NCBI GenBank assembly: GCA_902788095.1
Contig: CADAIT010000015.1
Location: 1-61,324, forward strand
Direction: 5' to 3'
DNA: 61,324 bases
From: an uncultured Bacteroidia bacterium
GTDB taxonomy: Bacteria; Bacteroidota; Bacteroidia; Bacteroidales; UBA932
Shown piece by piece: positions 9,351 to 18,538 of this stretch. A model generated the notes under the pieces. It had not been told where the DNA came from, made no database searches, and saw only the letters and a list, made by a program, of their open reading frames with translations. The stretch's first letter is position 1; every line of letters starts with the position of its first letter. The translations under genes and the position numbers were made by a program.

Positions 9351-10304
9351 ATGAAAAAAACCGTCAAGCTGGAAGCCATTGACCCCATAGAAATTTATGG
9401 TGCAGGCAATCGAATCCTGAGCGAATTCTGCTCCTACTTTCCCCATCTTAAAGTAGTCGCCCGCGGCGACGAACTCATTCTGGAGGGGCAGGAAAGCGAC
9501 ATTGCTGAATTCAACATCCGTTTTGCCCAATTGGTGGAAAGACGCCATCACAAAATGAACCTCACCGTGTATGACGTAGAGGACATTTTCTCCGGAAACA
9601 GCAACGACCGCTTCCGTCTGGACGGCAATGCCATCATCGTTTACGGAACAGACGGCAAGCCCATCCGCGCCCGCGGAAAAACCCAGCAGGAACTGGTTAA
9701 ATCCTATTTTAACAACGACCTCATCTTTGCTATCGGCCCGGCCGGAACCGGCAAAACCTACATGGCCATCGCCCTCGCCGTTCGGGCGCTGAAGAACCGT
9801 GAAATCAAACGGATTATCCTCACCCGTCCCGCCGTGGAGGCCGGCGAGCGCCTGGGATTTCTTCCCGGTGACCTGAAAGACAAGCTGGACCCGTATCTGC
9901 AACCCCTTTACGACGCCCTTTCCGACATGATTCCCGGCAAAAAGCTGCAGGAGTTCATGGCCGACGGAACCATCCAGATAGCGCCTCTCGCCTACATGCG
10001 CGGACGCACCCTGGACAAAGCCTGCGTCATTCTGGACGAAGCCCAGAACACCAACCTGGGCCAGTTGAAGATGTTTCTCACCCGCATGGGCACCAGTGCC
10101 AAATTCATCGTCACCGGAGATGCCACCCAGATAGACCTGCCCCGCCGGGAAGACAGCGGTCTCATTACCGGTATCCGGCTACTGGAGGGAATCAAGGGCA
10201 TAGCCACCATCCGCTTTACCAGCGAAGACATCGTCCGTCATCCCCTTGTCACCAAAATCGTCAAGGCCTTTGACAAAGGAGATTCTTCGCTTCGCTCAGA
10301 ATGA
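9351..10304 (+). CDS. phoH: PhoH family ATPase
   Basis: A 317-residue cytosolic ATPase of the PhoH/PhoL type. The N-terminal third (about 1-95) is the KH-like extension; the ATPase core begins with Walker A GPAGTGKTY (129-137) and has Walker B VILDEAQN near residue 226. The family resembles superfamily 1 helicases and is linked to RNA metabolism and phosphate response; the exact role here is not shown. The last seven residues (DSSLRSE) and stop lie inside a copy of a dispersed repeat (10281-10306), so the original C-terminus was replaced or extended by that insertion. Confidence 0.93.
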   Translation: MKKTVKLEAIDPIEIYGAGNRILSEFCSYFPHLKVVARGDELILEGQESDIAEFNIRFAQLVERRHHKMNLTVYDVEDIFSGNSNDRFRLDGNAIIVYGTDGKPIRARGKTQQELVKSYFNNDLIFAIGPAGTGKTYMAIALAVRALKNREIKRIILTRPAVEAGERLGFLPGDLKDKLDPYLQPLYDALSDMIPGKKLQEFMADGTIQIAPLAYMRGRTLDKACVILDEAQNTNLGQLKMFLTRMGTSAKFIVTGDATQIDLPRREDSGLITGIRLLEGIKGIATIRFTSEDIVRHPLVTKIVKAFDKGDSSLRSE

Positions 10305-10306
10305 CA
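10281..10306 (-). repeat. Dispersed TGTCATTCTGAGCG-type repeat, copy 1
   Basis: Read on the minus strand it is TGTCATTCTGAGCGAAGCG followed by AAGAATC. Matching copies or parts occur at 28667-28735 and 58781-58850. Here it overlaps the 3' end of phoH and supplies its stop codon. Confidence 0.75.
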
Positions 10307-10336
10307 AAAAACTCCGCCCAAATAAATCGGACGGAG
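10305..10336 (-). terminator. Intrinsic terminator of the gyrA-TPR transcript
   Basis: CTCCGCCC (10312-10319) pairs with GGACGGAG (10329-10336) with one mismatch. In the minus direction the stem is followed by TTTTTT, fitting rho-independent termination after the TPR gene. Confidence 0.6.
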
Positions 10337-10363
10337 CTTAACAATCAGCTTATTTTCTGACGA

Positions 10364-11671
10364 TTACTGGGCTCCGTTCAGGACGGCTTCCCACTTCTCG
10401 TACGCTTCTTTGTACTTGGGATCCACGCCACGGAGCTGGAAGTTCAGGCGTTTGAGGAAGTCGGCGCAGGCGGCCTTCACGTCCGGGTTGGTGCTCACGT
10501 TGTAGCACTGCTCGAAGGGAGTCAGGGCACCCACATACACTTCCGTAAGCTTGGCGTTGAGTTCATCGTATTTCTTGTACTCACGCACATCCAGCGCATT
10601 CATCTGGTCCACGATATCTTCACCCTTCTTGAGCGCGATGTTGGCCATTCCGTAGTAAGCCATATCGTACTTGGGATCGATACCCAGGGCTTTGTCATAG
10701 GCAGCCTGTGCAGCCTCGTAATCCTTCACGCCGGCCAGGATATTGCCTTCCACATAATACAGGGAAGCATTGTCCGGCATGGCTTTCTTGGCCTCGTCCA
10801 GCAGTTCCACAATCTTCTTGGGATCCTCATTGGTGGTGAGGTACAGGTTGATGAGGTTGGTAAGGATGGAGGCGTTGTCCGGATACTTGGTGAGGCCGGT
10901 AGCCAGGTAGTTCTTGGCCGCCAGGGTATCCGCTTTTGCCAGGGAGCACTCGGAGAGGGCGGCATAGATGTTACCCTCGGAAGTGAAACCGCGCTCCAGG
11001 CATTTGTTGTAATACTCGATGGCACGGTCATAATTGTGAACGGCCAGGGCGGTGAAAGCGCAGTTGTAGGCAGCGTCGTCGTTGCGCACGGAGCACGGAG
11101 CAGTAGCCGACCAGTCTGCAGCACCTTTGAAGAGGTCGCTGGCCTTGGCCATGTCGCCCAGCTGATAAGCGGTGAAAGCGTCGTTATAATAGTTGTTTAC
11201 CACTTCCTGCAGCTTGGGATCCACATCCTTATCCTTGGCGCCCAGCTCGAAAGCCTTCACATACGCGGCGGCAGCCTCTCCCAGCAGGTCGCCGGGAACG
11301 GACGGATTGGTCACTTCCACGATAGCCAGGACACCGGCCTCGTTGAAGTAAGCGTTCACATGCGAGAACTCCTGTTTCTCGAAGGTAGCGTTCTGAAGGG
11401 TTACGTTGGAAACGGAAACGGGTTTCTCCTTATTCATCAGGGCAAAGGTGGTTTTGTCCACACCCGTGCTCATGTTGGTAGTAGGATTGGCATAAGCTGC
11501 CATATAGGCTTTTCCAAGGTTCATCCAGGTGGCCGGTTTGGTGCCCTTCTTGGCATCCATGCTGGCACTCAGGGCCTTGTCAATACCCTTCTGCAAGTCC
11601 GCATCGGGTTTTTGTGCATACGCCAGCTGCAGGGAGCAGGCCAGCGCGAGAGCAATAAACAGTTTTTTCAT
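10364..11671 (-). CDS. Secreted tetratricopeptide-repeat protein
   Basis: A 435-residue protein with a signal peptide (MKKLFIALALACSLQLAYA) and TPR helices from about residue 140. Recognisable repeats include the segment around NCAFTALAVHNYDRAIEYYNKCLERG (about 200-230) and ASLYYVEGNILAGVKDYEAAQAAYDKALGIDPKYDMAYYG (about 300-345). TPRs are protein-binding scaffolds. It is probably periplasmic, since there is no lipobox. It lies 16 bases downstream of gyrA, so it is probably co-transcribed, and it is followed by an intrinsic terminator. Similar TPR proteins follow gyrA in other Bacteroidetes as far as I recall; the partner is unknown. Confidence 0.85.
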   Translation of the reverse strand: MKKLFIALALACSLQLAYAQKPDADLQKGIDKALSASMDAKKGTKPATWMNLGKAYMAAYANPTTNMSTGVDKTTFALMNKEKPVSVSNVTLQNATFEKQEFSHVNAYFNEAGVLAIVEVTNPSVPGDLLGEAAAAYVKAFELGAKDKDVDPKLQEVVNNYYNDAFTAYQLGDMAKASDLFKGAADWSATAPCSVRNDDAAYNCAFTALAVHNYDRAIEYYNKCLERGFTSEGNIYAALSECSLAKADTLAAKNYLATGLTKYPDNASILTNLINLYLTTNEDPKKIVELLDEAKKAMPDNASLYYVEGNILAGVKDYEAAQAAYDKALGIDPKYDMAYYGMANIALKKGEDIVDQMNALDVREYKKYDELNAKLTEVYVGALTPFEQCYNVSTNPDVKAACADFLKRLNFQLRGVDPKYKEAYEKWEAVLNGAQ

Positions 11672-11687
11672 ACTATAACATGGTTAA

Positions 11688-14267
11688 TTAGTTATTCTCC
11701 GGAGTATCATTCGCAATATCCGTGCCTTCCGATGCAGGAAGCTCCGTTCCCTCCGCCGCCTGGCTCTCTTCTTCCTCGCTGTGAGCGACCACGGAAACCG
11801 CTGCAATGGCATCTTTTTCACGGATATTGATGAGTTTGACGCCCTGAGTGGCACGTCCGGCCACACGAATCGTGGAAACGGGCATTCGGATGGTCATTCC
11901 GCTGCGGCAGATAATCATCAGGTCATCTTCGTCGGTGACATTCTTGATGGTTACCAGAGCGCCGGTCTTTTCCGTGATGTTCAAGGTTCTGACGCCCTTG
12001 GCGCCACGGGAAGTCTGGCGGTAGTCCATGGGATCCGAGCGTTTGCCGAAGCCGTTCTCCGATACGGCAAGTACCTGATGCTTGTCAACATCCTCCGCCT
12101 GGGGATCCTGGCAAACAACGCCTACGACATAGTCCCCTTCATCCAGGTTGATGCCGCGGACGCCGGTGGAGGTGCGGCCCATGGCGCGGGCTTCCGCCTC
12201 GTCGAATCGTACGCAACGCCCGCCGTGGGCGGCAATCATGATGTTGCAGCGCCCGTTGGTGAGCAGCGCGGCCAGCAGTTCGTCATCTTCGCGGATGTTG
12301 ATGGCGTTCACGCCGTTGGTGCGCGGACGGGAATAAGCCTCCAGGGAGGTCTTTTTCACGATACCGTTGCGGGTGAACATCATAATGTAGTTGTTGTTGA
12401 TGAAGTCTTCGTCCTTGAGCGTTTTCACGTTCAGATATGCACGCACGCTGTCGTCCGGGTCTATCATGAGGATGTTCTGGATGGCGCGGCCCTTGCTGGT
12501 GCGGTTGCCTTCCGGAATCTCGTAAACCTTGAGCCAGTAGCACTTGCCCTTCCGGGTGAACAGAAGCATGGTGCTGTGGGTATTGGCAATATAGATGTGC
12601 TCGATGAAGTCTTCGTCACGGGTGGCGCTGCCTTTCATGCCGACGCCGCCGCGGTTCTGGGTGCGGAATTCCGTGAGGGCCGTACGCTTGATATAGCCCA
12701 GGTGACTGATGGTGATGACCTGGTCTTCGTCCGCATAGAAGTCCTCCGGGTTGAATTCATCTTCCGCAAGGGTGATTTCCGTGCGGCGGGCATCTCCGTA
12801 ACGGGCCTTGAGGTCCTGGGTCTCCGTTTTTACCACATTGAACTGCTCTTCCACGGAAGCGAGAATCTGGTTGCAGCGCTCGATGAACTTCATGAGGTCA
12901 TCGTACTCGTTCTGAAGCTTTTCGCGCTCCAGGCCGACCAGCTGACGCAGGCGCATTTCCACGATGGCGGCAGCCTGAACATCCGTGAACTGGTAGCGTT
13001 CCACCAGCATCTGGCGGGCTTCGTCGATGCTCTTGGACTCATAGCGGATGATATGGACAATCTCGTCGATAAGGTCCATGGCTTTCAGGAGACCTTCCAG
13101 GATATGGGCGCGTTTCTGGGCCTTGTCCAGCTCAAACTTGGTACGACGCACCACCACTTCGTGGCGAAAATCCACGAATTCCTTGATAATCTCCTTGAGG
13201 CTGAGGGTGCGGGGACGCCCCTTCACCAGCGCCACGTTGTTGAAGGAGAAACTGGACTGCAGCGGGCTGTACTTGAACAGCATGTTGAGCACTACGCCCG
13301 AGTTGGTTCCCTGCTTGAGGCGGATGACCACGCGGGTTTCTCCGCGGGAACTCTCATCGTTGATATAGGAGATGCCCTCCACTTTCTTGTCCTCCGCCAA
13401 CTGGGCTATCTTCTCAATCATCTCGCGCTTGTTCACCATGTACGGGATTTCCGTCACCACGATGGTTTCGCGCCCGTGCTCGTCCACCTCAATTTCCGTC
13501 TTGGAACGCACCACCACGCGGCCGCGGCCGGTTTCGTAGGCTTCCCTGATGCCGGAAACGCCCATGACGATGCCGCCCGTCGGGAAATCGGGGCCTTTGA
13601 TGTAATGCATGAGCTCATCCGTGGTAATTTCCGGATTGTCGATATACGCGCAGATGGCATCGCAGCATTCGCCCAGGTTGTGCGGGGCCATGTTGGTAGC
13701 CATGCCCACGGCGATACCGGAGGCTCCGTTCAGCAGCAGCAGCGGCGCCTTGGTGGGCAGCACGGTGGGTTCCTCCAGCGTGTCGTCGAAGTTGAGGGTC
13801 ATGTCCACGGTATTCTTGTCCATGTCTCCCAGTACGTCTTCCGCCATTTTCTGGAGTTTGGCTTCCGTATAACGCATGGCAGCCGGCGAATCTCCGTCCA
13901 CAGAGCCGAAGTTGCCCTGTCCTTTCACCATGGGATAGCGCTGGTTCCATTCCTGGCCCAGACGCACCATGGCGTCATATACGCTGGAGTCTCCGTGCGG
14001 GTGGAACTTACCCATGACCTCGCCCACGATACGGGCGCTCTTCTTGGTTTGGCCGTTAAAGTTCAGGCCCATGTTATCCATGCCGAACAGGACGCGACGC
14101 TGCACGGGTTTGAGGCCGTCACGGGCATCCGGGAGCGCACGGGAAACAATCACCGACATGGAATAGTCGATGTAAGCCGTACGCATTTCATGGTCTATCT
14201 CCACCTGCTCGATATAGCCGGTTCCGGGCACTTCTTCCAACTGATTCTTCTCTTCGTTGTTGTCCAT
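11688..14267 (-). CDS. gyrA: DNA gyrase subunit A
   Basis: The 859-residue GyrA subunit of type IIA topoisomerase. The breakage-reunion domain spans about residues 1-520, with the catalytic Tyr in [10 protein letters not shown] (about 127). The quinolone-resistance region reads HGDSSVYD, so it keeps the Ser and Asp (E. coli S83 and D87 equivalents) associated with susceptibility. The C-terminal beta-pinwheel wraps DNA; its GyrA-box position reads QNRGGVG. An acidic tail follows ([18 protein letters not shown]). Its promoter is at 14304-14311 and it is followed by the TPR gene. gyrB is not in the window. Confidence 0.97.
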   Translation of the reverse strand: MDNNEEKNQLEEVPGTGYIEQVEIDHEMRTAYIDYSMSVIVSRALPDARDGLKPVQRRVLFGMDNMGLNFNGQTKKSARIVGEVMGKFHPHGDSSVYDAMVRLGQEWNQRYPMVKGQGNFGSVDGDSPAAMRYTEAKLQKMAEDVLGDMDKNTVDMTLNFDDTLEEPTVLPTKAPLLLLNGASGIAVGMATNMAPHNLGECCDAICAYIDNPEITTDELMHYIKGPDFPTGGIVMGVSGIREAYETGRGRVVVRSKTEIEVDEHGRETIVVTEIPYMVNKREMIEKIAQLAEDKKVEGISYINDESSRGETRVVIRLKQGTNSGVVLNMLFKYSPLQSSFSFNNVALVKGRPRTLSLKEIIKEFVDFRHEVVVRRTKFELDKAQKRAHILEGLLKAMDLIDEIVHIIRYESKSIDEARQMLVERYQFTDVQAAAIVEMRLRQLVGLEREKLQNEYDDLMKFIERCNQILASVEEQFNVVKTETQDLKARYGDARRTEITLAEDEFNPEDFYADEDQVITISHLGYIKRTALTEFRTQNRGGVGMKGSATRDEDFIEHIYIANTHSTMLLFTRKGKCYWLKVYEIPEGNRTSKGRAIQNILMIDPDDSVRAYLNVKTLKDEDFINNNYIMMFTRNGIVKKTSLEAYSRPRTNGVNAINIREDDELLAALLTNGRCNIMIAAHGGRCVRFDEAEARAMGRTSTGVRGINLDEGDYVVGVVCQDPQAEDVDKHQVLAVSENGFGKRSDPMDYRQTSRGAKGVRTLNITEKTGALVTIKNVTDEDDLMIICRSGMTIRMPVSTIRVAGRATQGVKLINIREKDAIAAVSVVAHSEEEESQAAEGTELPASEGTDIANDTPENN

Positions 14268-14303
14268 TTTTATTCGATGAAATTACTTATCTTTATAAAC
14301 ATA

Positions 14304-14334
14304 CAAAGATAAGAAAAAAATTTGATTCGGACAA
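14304..14334 (-). promoter_or_regulatory. Promoter of gyrA
   Basis: TATCTTTG on the minus strand (complement of 14304-14311), with TTGT about 20 bases upstream. The leader to the gyrA ATG is about 30 bases. Confidence 0.55.
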
Positions 14335-14347
14335 CCCTTTCCCCGGC

Positions 14348-15217
14348 CTATTCAGACGACACATCCACCCAGCGGATGTCCGCGTCCCGGCGCCACCAGG
14401 TGAGCTGGCGCTTGGCATAATGACGCGTATTGGCCTGAATATGCCGGATGGTTGTTTCCTGGTCATACTTACCGTCGAAGTATTCAAAGAATTCACGGTA
14501 GCCCACGGTTTGCAGGGCGGGCAGTTCCCGGTGCGGCAGCATAGCGCGGGCCTCCCCTTCCAGACCGTCCGCCACCATTTGTTCCACCCGCGCGTTTATG
14601 CGCGCATACAATTGCTCCCGGGGCCGTTCCAAGCCCGTTTTCACGATGCGGAAAGACCGCTGTTTGAAACTGCGCGTCTTGAACGAAGAAAAGGGCTGGC
14701 CGGTGTACATGCTCACCTCCAGCGCGCGCACGACACGCTGACCGTTGCTCAAATCCAGCTCCTCGTAGGATACGGGATCCAGCTCCTTCAGCTGCTGGGC
14801 CAGCACATCCACCCCCTCGCTCTGCAGGCAGTCCATCAGGTGACGGCGCAGCTGCATGGGGACTTCGGGAAAATCGTCCAGACCGTAGCAGAAGGCATCG
14901 ATATACAACATGGAACCGCCGCACATCACCAGGTGCTCATGTCCCTCCGCAAAGAGACGGTTCACCAGTTCCAGCGCCTCCGTTTCATAGATGCCGGCCG
15001 TATAGTTTTGCGTAACGGGAACCGTTCCTATAAAATAATGCCGCACCGCGGCGCGTTCTTCTTCCGAAGGAGCCGCCGTGCCGATGGTGAGTCCTTGATA
15101 AATTTGACGGGAGTCGCAGGAAATGACCGGAGAGCCCACCTCAAGTGCACGTGCAACGGCATAGCCGGTTTTGCCGACAGCGGTGGGACCCAGTATAATC
15201 TCCAGCGTTTGGGGCAT
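14348..15217 (-). CDS. miaA: tRNA dimethylallyltransferase
   Basis: A 289-residue enzyme that transfers a dimethylallyl group to N6 of A37 in tRNAs reading UNN codons. The N-terminal P-loop GPTAVGKTG (about residues 10-18) and SCDSRQIYQGLTIGTA are diagnostic, and KTGLERPRE with YAKRQLTWWRRD forms the tRNA-binding C-terminal part. Its length is normal for MiaA in this phylum. The gene begins 2 bases after the acidic-tail protein gene and is probably co-transcribed with it. Confidence 0.95.
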   Translation of the reverse strand: MPQTLEIILGPTAVGKTGYAVARALEVGSPVISCDSRQIYQGLTIGTAAPSEEERAAVRHYFIGTVPVTQNYTAGIYETEALELVNRLFAEGHEHLVMCGGSMLYIDAFCYGLDDFPEVPMQLRRHLMDCLQSEGVDVLAQQLKELDPVSYEELDLSNGQRVVRALEVSMYTGQPFSSFKTRSFKQRSFRIVKTGLERPREQLYARINARVEQMVADGLEGEARAMLPHRELPALQTVGYREFFEYFDGKYDQETTIRHIQANTRHYAKRQLTWWRRDADIRWVDVSSE

Positions 15218-15219
15218 GC

Positions 15220-15765
15220 TTATTCTTCGCCCTCGTCAAAGATTTCTTTGCCGTCTTCGTCCTCGTCTTCCTCCGGCTCGTCGTCGAACTCTTCGTCGTC
15301 CAGGTCATCGTCTTCTTCTCCGGGAAGACGGCGCTGGCGGTCCGGAAGGTCCTCAAAGGCGACATAGCCGTTCTCGAATTCAACGGGATTGGGACCTTTG
15401 CTTTCCGCGAGCTGCGGGGAATCCGGGAGTACGGTCACGCCCTCCGCTTCCCCCTCAAGGGTGATGTTCACACTTTTGCGGTTGGTGACATCGTAAAAAT
15501 ATACGAAGTCCGTCGCGCCGGCCTTGGCAACCTTTTCCAGCGGGGTCTGGTCCACCGTGCCCCAGCCCAGGTCGAACAAGCCGTAACGCCCCACGACGGC
15601 GCCGGTCACATCCAAAGCCTTGAACATGATGATGGCGTCCTGGGGAAACTCCAAGTCCGCTCTTAGCTGTTTATGCAGGGTGTACAGCGTGGTGGCGCCG
15701 TGCACATTGTATATTCTGAAAAAGCCCTTGATGCCCGAGAGGGTAACGCGCAGTTTGAATACCAT
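15220..15765 (-). CDS. Plasmid pRiA4b ORF-3-like (IS1096 passenger TnpR-like) protein with acidic tail
   Basis: A 181-residue cytosolic protein. Residues 1-105 match the pRiA4b ORF-3/IS1096 passenger TnpR-like domain common as a single-gene family in Bacteroidetes; the function is unknown and there is no transposase here. The last 40 residues are almost all Asp and Glu. I chose the ATG at 15763-15765 because the promoter TATATTTG (complement of 15794-15801) lies just upstream and longer starts would begin inside the divergent yigZ gene. It is followed after 2 bases by miaA. Confidence 0.7.
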   Translation of the reverse strand: MVFKLRVTLSGIKGFFRIYNVHGATTLYTLHKQLRADLEFPQDAIIMFKALDVTGAVVGRYGLFDLGWGTVDQTPLEKVAKAGATDFVYFYDVTNRKSVNITLEGEAEGVTVLPDSPQLAESKGPNPVEFENGYVAFEDLPDRQRRLPGEEDDDLDDEEFDDEPEEDEDEDGKEIFDEGEE

Positions 15766-15793
15766 ACTTATAACACTTCTTTTTTCGGCAACA

Positions 15794-15851
15794 CAAATAT
15801 ACTGCTTTTTTCCCGTTCCATTGCAAATTATTACAAAAATCACTATTTTCG
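15794..15851. promoter_or_regulatory. Divergent promoters for the acidic-tail protein and yigZ
   Basis: Minus-strand TATATTTG is the complement of 15794-15801. Plus-strand TATTTTCG at 15844-15851 ends 5 bases before the yigZ ATG, predicting a leaderless yigZ mRNA. Confidence 0.55.
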
Positions 15852-15856
15852 TATCC

Positions 15857-16456
15857 ATGGAAGCATTTGACGCATATCGCACGCTTGCGGCGCCTTCGGA
15901 AGGCCTTTTCAAGGACAACGGCTCGCGCTTCATCGCCCTCGCCTACCCGGTGGAGACAGAGGAGGAAGTGAAAGCCGTCCTCGCTTCCCTGAGAAAGGAA
16001 TATCACGACGCCCGGCACCACTGTTATGCGTATCGGCTCGGATATCAGGGCGACGTTTTCCGCGCCAGCGACGACGGAGAACCGGCCGGCAGCGCCGGGC
16101 GCCCCATCCTGGGCCAGATAGACTCCGCCGGCCTGAGCGACACGCTCGTAGTGGTGGTACGCTATTTCGGCGGCATCAAACTGGGCATTCCGGGCCTCAT
16201 CCGGGCCTACAAGACCTCCACGGCGGATGCCATCGGCAAGGGACAAATCGTTACCAAAATCGCCGGAAGGCATTTCCGGGTCCGTTTTGACTACCTTTCC
16301 ATGAACGCCGTCATGAAAGTGCTCAAGGACATGGACCTTACGCCGCGGGCGCAGGATTTCGGGGAAAGCTGCTCGCTCGAGGTACGCGTAAGGCTGTCCT
16401 CCATAGAAGATTTCAAAAAAAAGCTGGATTCTTTCGCGAATCTGGAAGAAATATAG
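15857..16456 (+). CDS. IMPACT/YigZ family protein
   Basis: A 199-residue protein. The N-terminal UPF0029/IMPACT domain (about 20-125) carries ARHHCYAYRLG, SDDGEPAGSAGRPIL and VVVVRYFGGIKLG, all signatures of the family. The C-terminal DUF1949 ferredoxin-like domain occupies about 135-195. YigZ-type proteins are conserved and linked to translation control or nucleic-acid binding without a proven activity. I chose the ATG at 15857: an open frame continues upstream, but it is antisense to the neighbouring gene and the promoter overlaps it. The -7 element is 5 bases from the ATG. Confidence 0.9.
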   Translation: MEAFDAYRTLAAPSEGLFKDNGSRFIALAYPVETEEEVKAVLASLRKEYHDARHHCYAYRLGYQGDVFRASDDGEPAGSAGRPILGQIDSAGLSDTLVVVVRYFGGIKLGIPGLIRAYKTSTADAIGKGQIVTKIAGRHFRVRFDYLSMNAVMKVLKDMDLTPRAQDFGESCSLEVRVRLSSIEDFKKKLDSFANLEEI

Positions 16457-16502
16457 GTTTTTTCAATTATAATTCGTAACTTAGCCCGATACAAAAGCAA
16501 AC

Positions 16503-16534
16503 ACTAATAACCTTTATTACTAATAACCTTTATT
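16503..16534 (+). repeat. Perfect 16-base tandem duplication in the serC leader
   Basis: ACTAATAACCTTTATT occurs twice in a row, ending 6 bases before the serC ATG. Each unit contains TAATAA and TTATTA arms. It could be a slippage product or a paired protein- or RNA-binding element. Confidence 0.8.
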
Positions 16535-16540
16535 AATACC

Positions 16541-17617
16541 ATGTCTAAAAAAGTTCATGTTTTCAATGCCGGTCCCTGCCTTCTGCCGCAGGTTGCCATT
16601 GACCACACCATCGAAGCCCTGAAAGACTTCAGCGGCACCGGAATTTCCCTGATTTCCATCAGCCACCGCACCAAAGAGTGGGATGCCGTCATGGACGAAT
16701 GCCGCGCACTGTGGAAGGAGCTTCTCCACATTCCGGACACGCACGAGGTCGTGTTCCTGGGCGGCGGTGCATCGCTGCAGTTCCTGTACGTAGCCATGAA
16801 TTACCTGGAGAAGAAGGCCGCCTATCTGGATACCGGCGTCTGGGCCCACAAGGCCCTCGTAGAGGCCCAGGGCATCGGCGAGGCGTATGCCATCGCCTGC
16901 TCCAAGGACAAGAACTACACCTATATTCCCAAGGGATTCGAGATTCCCGCAGACCTCGACTACCTCCACATCACCACCAACAACACCATTTACGGTACGG
17001 AAATCAGGGAAGATATGGACTGCCCCTGCCCGCTTATCGCAGACATGTCCTCGGACATCATGTCCCGTCCGGTAGATGTAAGCAAATATGACCTCATCTA
17101 CGGCGGTGCCCAGAAGAACGTGGGACCTGCCGGCGTCATCTTCGCCATCATCCGCAAAAGCTCTCTGGGCCGCGTTACGCGCCATATTCCCACCATGCTC
17201 AACTACCAGACCCATATCGACAAGCTTTCCATGTTCAACACGCCGCCGGTGTTTGCCATCTACGTGATGAACGAAACCCTCAAATGGATCAAGTCCATGG
17301 GCGGCGTAGAGGCCATCGAGAAAATCAACCGGGAAAAGGCCGAGCTGCTGTACAACGAGATTGACCGCAACTCCATGTTCGTGGGCACCGCCGCCAAAGA
17401 GGACCGTTCCCTCATGAACGTCTGCTTTGTCATGGCTCCCGGCAAGGAAGAACTCCAGGACGAGTTCTTCGCCTTCGCCAAAGAGCGCGGCATGGTGGGC
17501 ATCAAGGGCCACCGCAGCGTAGGCGGTTTCCGCGCCTCCCTGTACAACGCCTGCCCCATTGAGAGCGTCCAGGCCCTGGTAGATTGCATGAAAGAATTTG
17601 AAGCCTTGAAGAAATAA
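16541..17617 (+). CDS. serC: Phosphoserine aminotransferase
   Basis: A 358-residue PLP enzyme of class V that makes 3-phosphoserine from 3-phosphohydroxypyruvate and glutamate (serine synthesis; also pyridoxal phosphate synthesis in some bacteria). It begins with the family opening [10 protein letters not shown], has [13 protein letters not shown] in the cofactor-binding region, and [11 protein letters not shown] with the PLP lysine near residue 192. It is the first gene of the serC-serA-DUF1015 operon; its stop TAA shares a base with the serA ATG. The region before it carries the 16-base tandem repeat. Confidence 0.96.
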   Translation: MSKKVHVFNAGPCLLPQVAIDHTIEALKDFSGTGISLISISHRTKEWDAVMDECRALWKELLHIPDTHEVVFLGGGASLQFLYVAMNYLEKKAAYLDTGVWAHKALVEAQGIGEAYAIACSKDKNYTYIPKGFEIPADLDYLHITTNNTIYGTEIREDMDCPCPLIADMSSDIMSRPVDVSKYDLIYGGAQKNVGPAGVIFAIIRKSSLGRVTRHIPTMLNYQTHIDKLSMFNTPPVFAIYVMNETLKWIKSMGGVEAIEKINREKAELLYNEIDRNSMFVGTAAKEDRSLMNVCFVMAPGKEELQDEFFAFAKERGMVGIKGHRSVGGFRASLYNACPIESVQALVDCMKEFEALKK

Positions 17618-18537
17618 TGAAAGTTTTATTAGCAACCCAAAAGCCCTTTGCCGCCGCTGCGGTCAAAGGCATCACCGATATTCTGGAAGCCGCCGGTCAT
17701 CAGGTGGCCAAGTTGGAAAAATATGCCGAGCAGGCCGATTTCGTAAAGGCCGTCGGGGACGCCGAAGCCCTCATCATCCGTTCCGACAAAGTGACGGAGG
17801 AGGTGATGGCCGCGGCACCCAAGCTCAAGGTTGTGGTACGTGCCGGCGCCGGTTTCGACAATGTGGACCTGGCCGCCGCAACCGCCCGCGGCATCGTGGT
17901 CATGAACACCCCGGGACAGAATTCCAACGCCGTGGCGGAACTGGCCCTGTGCATGATGATTTTCATGGCCCGCACCCAGCTTACCCCGGCTACCGGCTCG
18001 GAACTCCTGGGCAAGCGCCTGGGCGTACAGGCCTATGGCAACGTGGGGCGCCTGGTAGGCCAGAAAGCCAAGGCCCTGGGCATGGAAGTCTGCGCCCTGG
18101 ACCCGTTCCTCACGGATGAGCAGATTCTCGCCGGCGGCGCCACGCCCGTCCACTCCGTGGAAGAGCTGTATGCTGCATCGGATTACCTCTCCATCCACAT
18201 CCCCGCCCTTCCTTCCACCATCGGAAGCATCGGCTATGACCTGATTACCCGCATGCCCAAGGGGGCAACGCTGGTCAATACCGCCCGCAAGGAGGTCATT
18301 GACGAAGACGGCCTCATGAAAGCCCTGGAGGAACGCCAGGACCTCAAGTATGTCACGGACGTGATGCCGGACAACTATGCCGCCCTGCAGGAAAAATTCG
18401 GCACGCGTGTGTTCGCCACGCCCAAGAAGATGGGTGCCCAGACGGCCGAAGCCAATGTGAACGCCGGCCTGGCCGCCGCCCGCCAGATTGTGGATTTCTT
18501 CGCAACAGGCAACCGTAAATTCCAAGTAAACAAATAG
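17617..18537 (+). CDS. serA: D-3-phosphoglycerate dehydrogenase
   Basis: A 306-residue D-isomer-specific 2-hydroxyacid dehydrogenase that oxidises 3-phosphoglycerate to 3-phosphohydroxypyruvate, the step before SerC. The substrate-binding domain is at both ends (RAGAGFDNVDLAAATARGI near 70-90) with the NAD-binding Rossmann part in the middle. The usual GxGxxG reads AYGNVGRLVG, with Ala in place of the first Gly. It has no C-terminal ACT domain, so classical serine feedback through ACT is unlikely. Identity as SerA rests mainly on its tight coupling to serC (TAATG overlap). Confidence 0.92.
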   Translation: MKVLLATQKPFAAAAVKGITDILEAAGHQVAKLEKYAEQADFVKAVGDAEALIIRSDKVTEEVMAAAPKLKVVVRAGAGFDNVDLAAATARGIVVMNTPGQNSNAVAELALCMMIFMARTQLTPATGSELLGKRLGVQAYGNVGRLVGQKAKALGMEVCALDPFLTDEQILAGGATPVHSVEELYAASDYLSIHIPALPSTIGSIGYDLITRMPKGATLVNTARKEVIDEDGLMKALEERQDLKYVTDVMPDNYAALQEKFGTRVFATPKKMGAQTAEANVNAGLAAARQIVDFFATGNRKFQVNK

Positions 18538-18538
18538 T

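Noticed and set aside
11781-14312. An 843-residue frame antisense to gyrA
   Set aside because: GyrA is certain on the other strand; the antisense frame is His-rich with no domain.
15620-15856. An N-terminal extension of YigZ
   Set aside because: It would be antisense to the acidic-tail protein gene and would read through the promoter.
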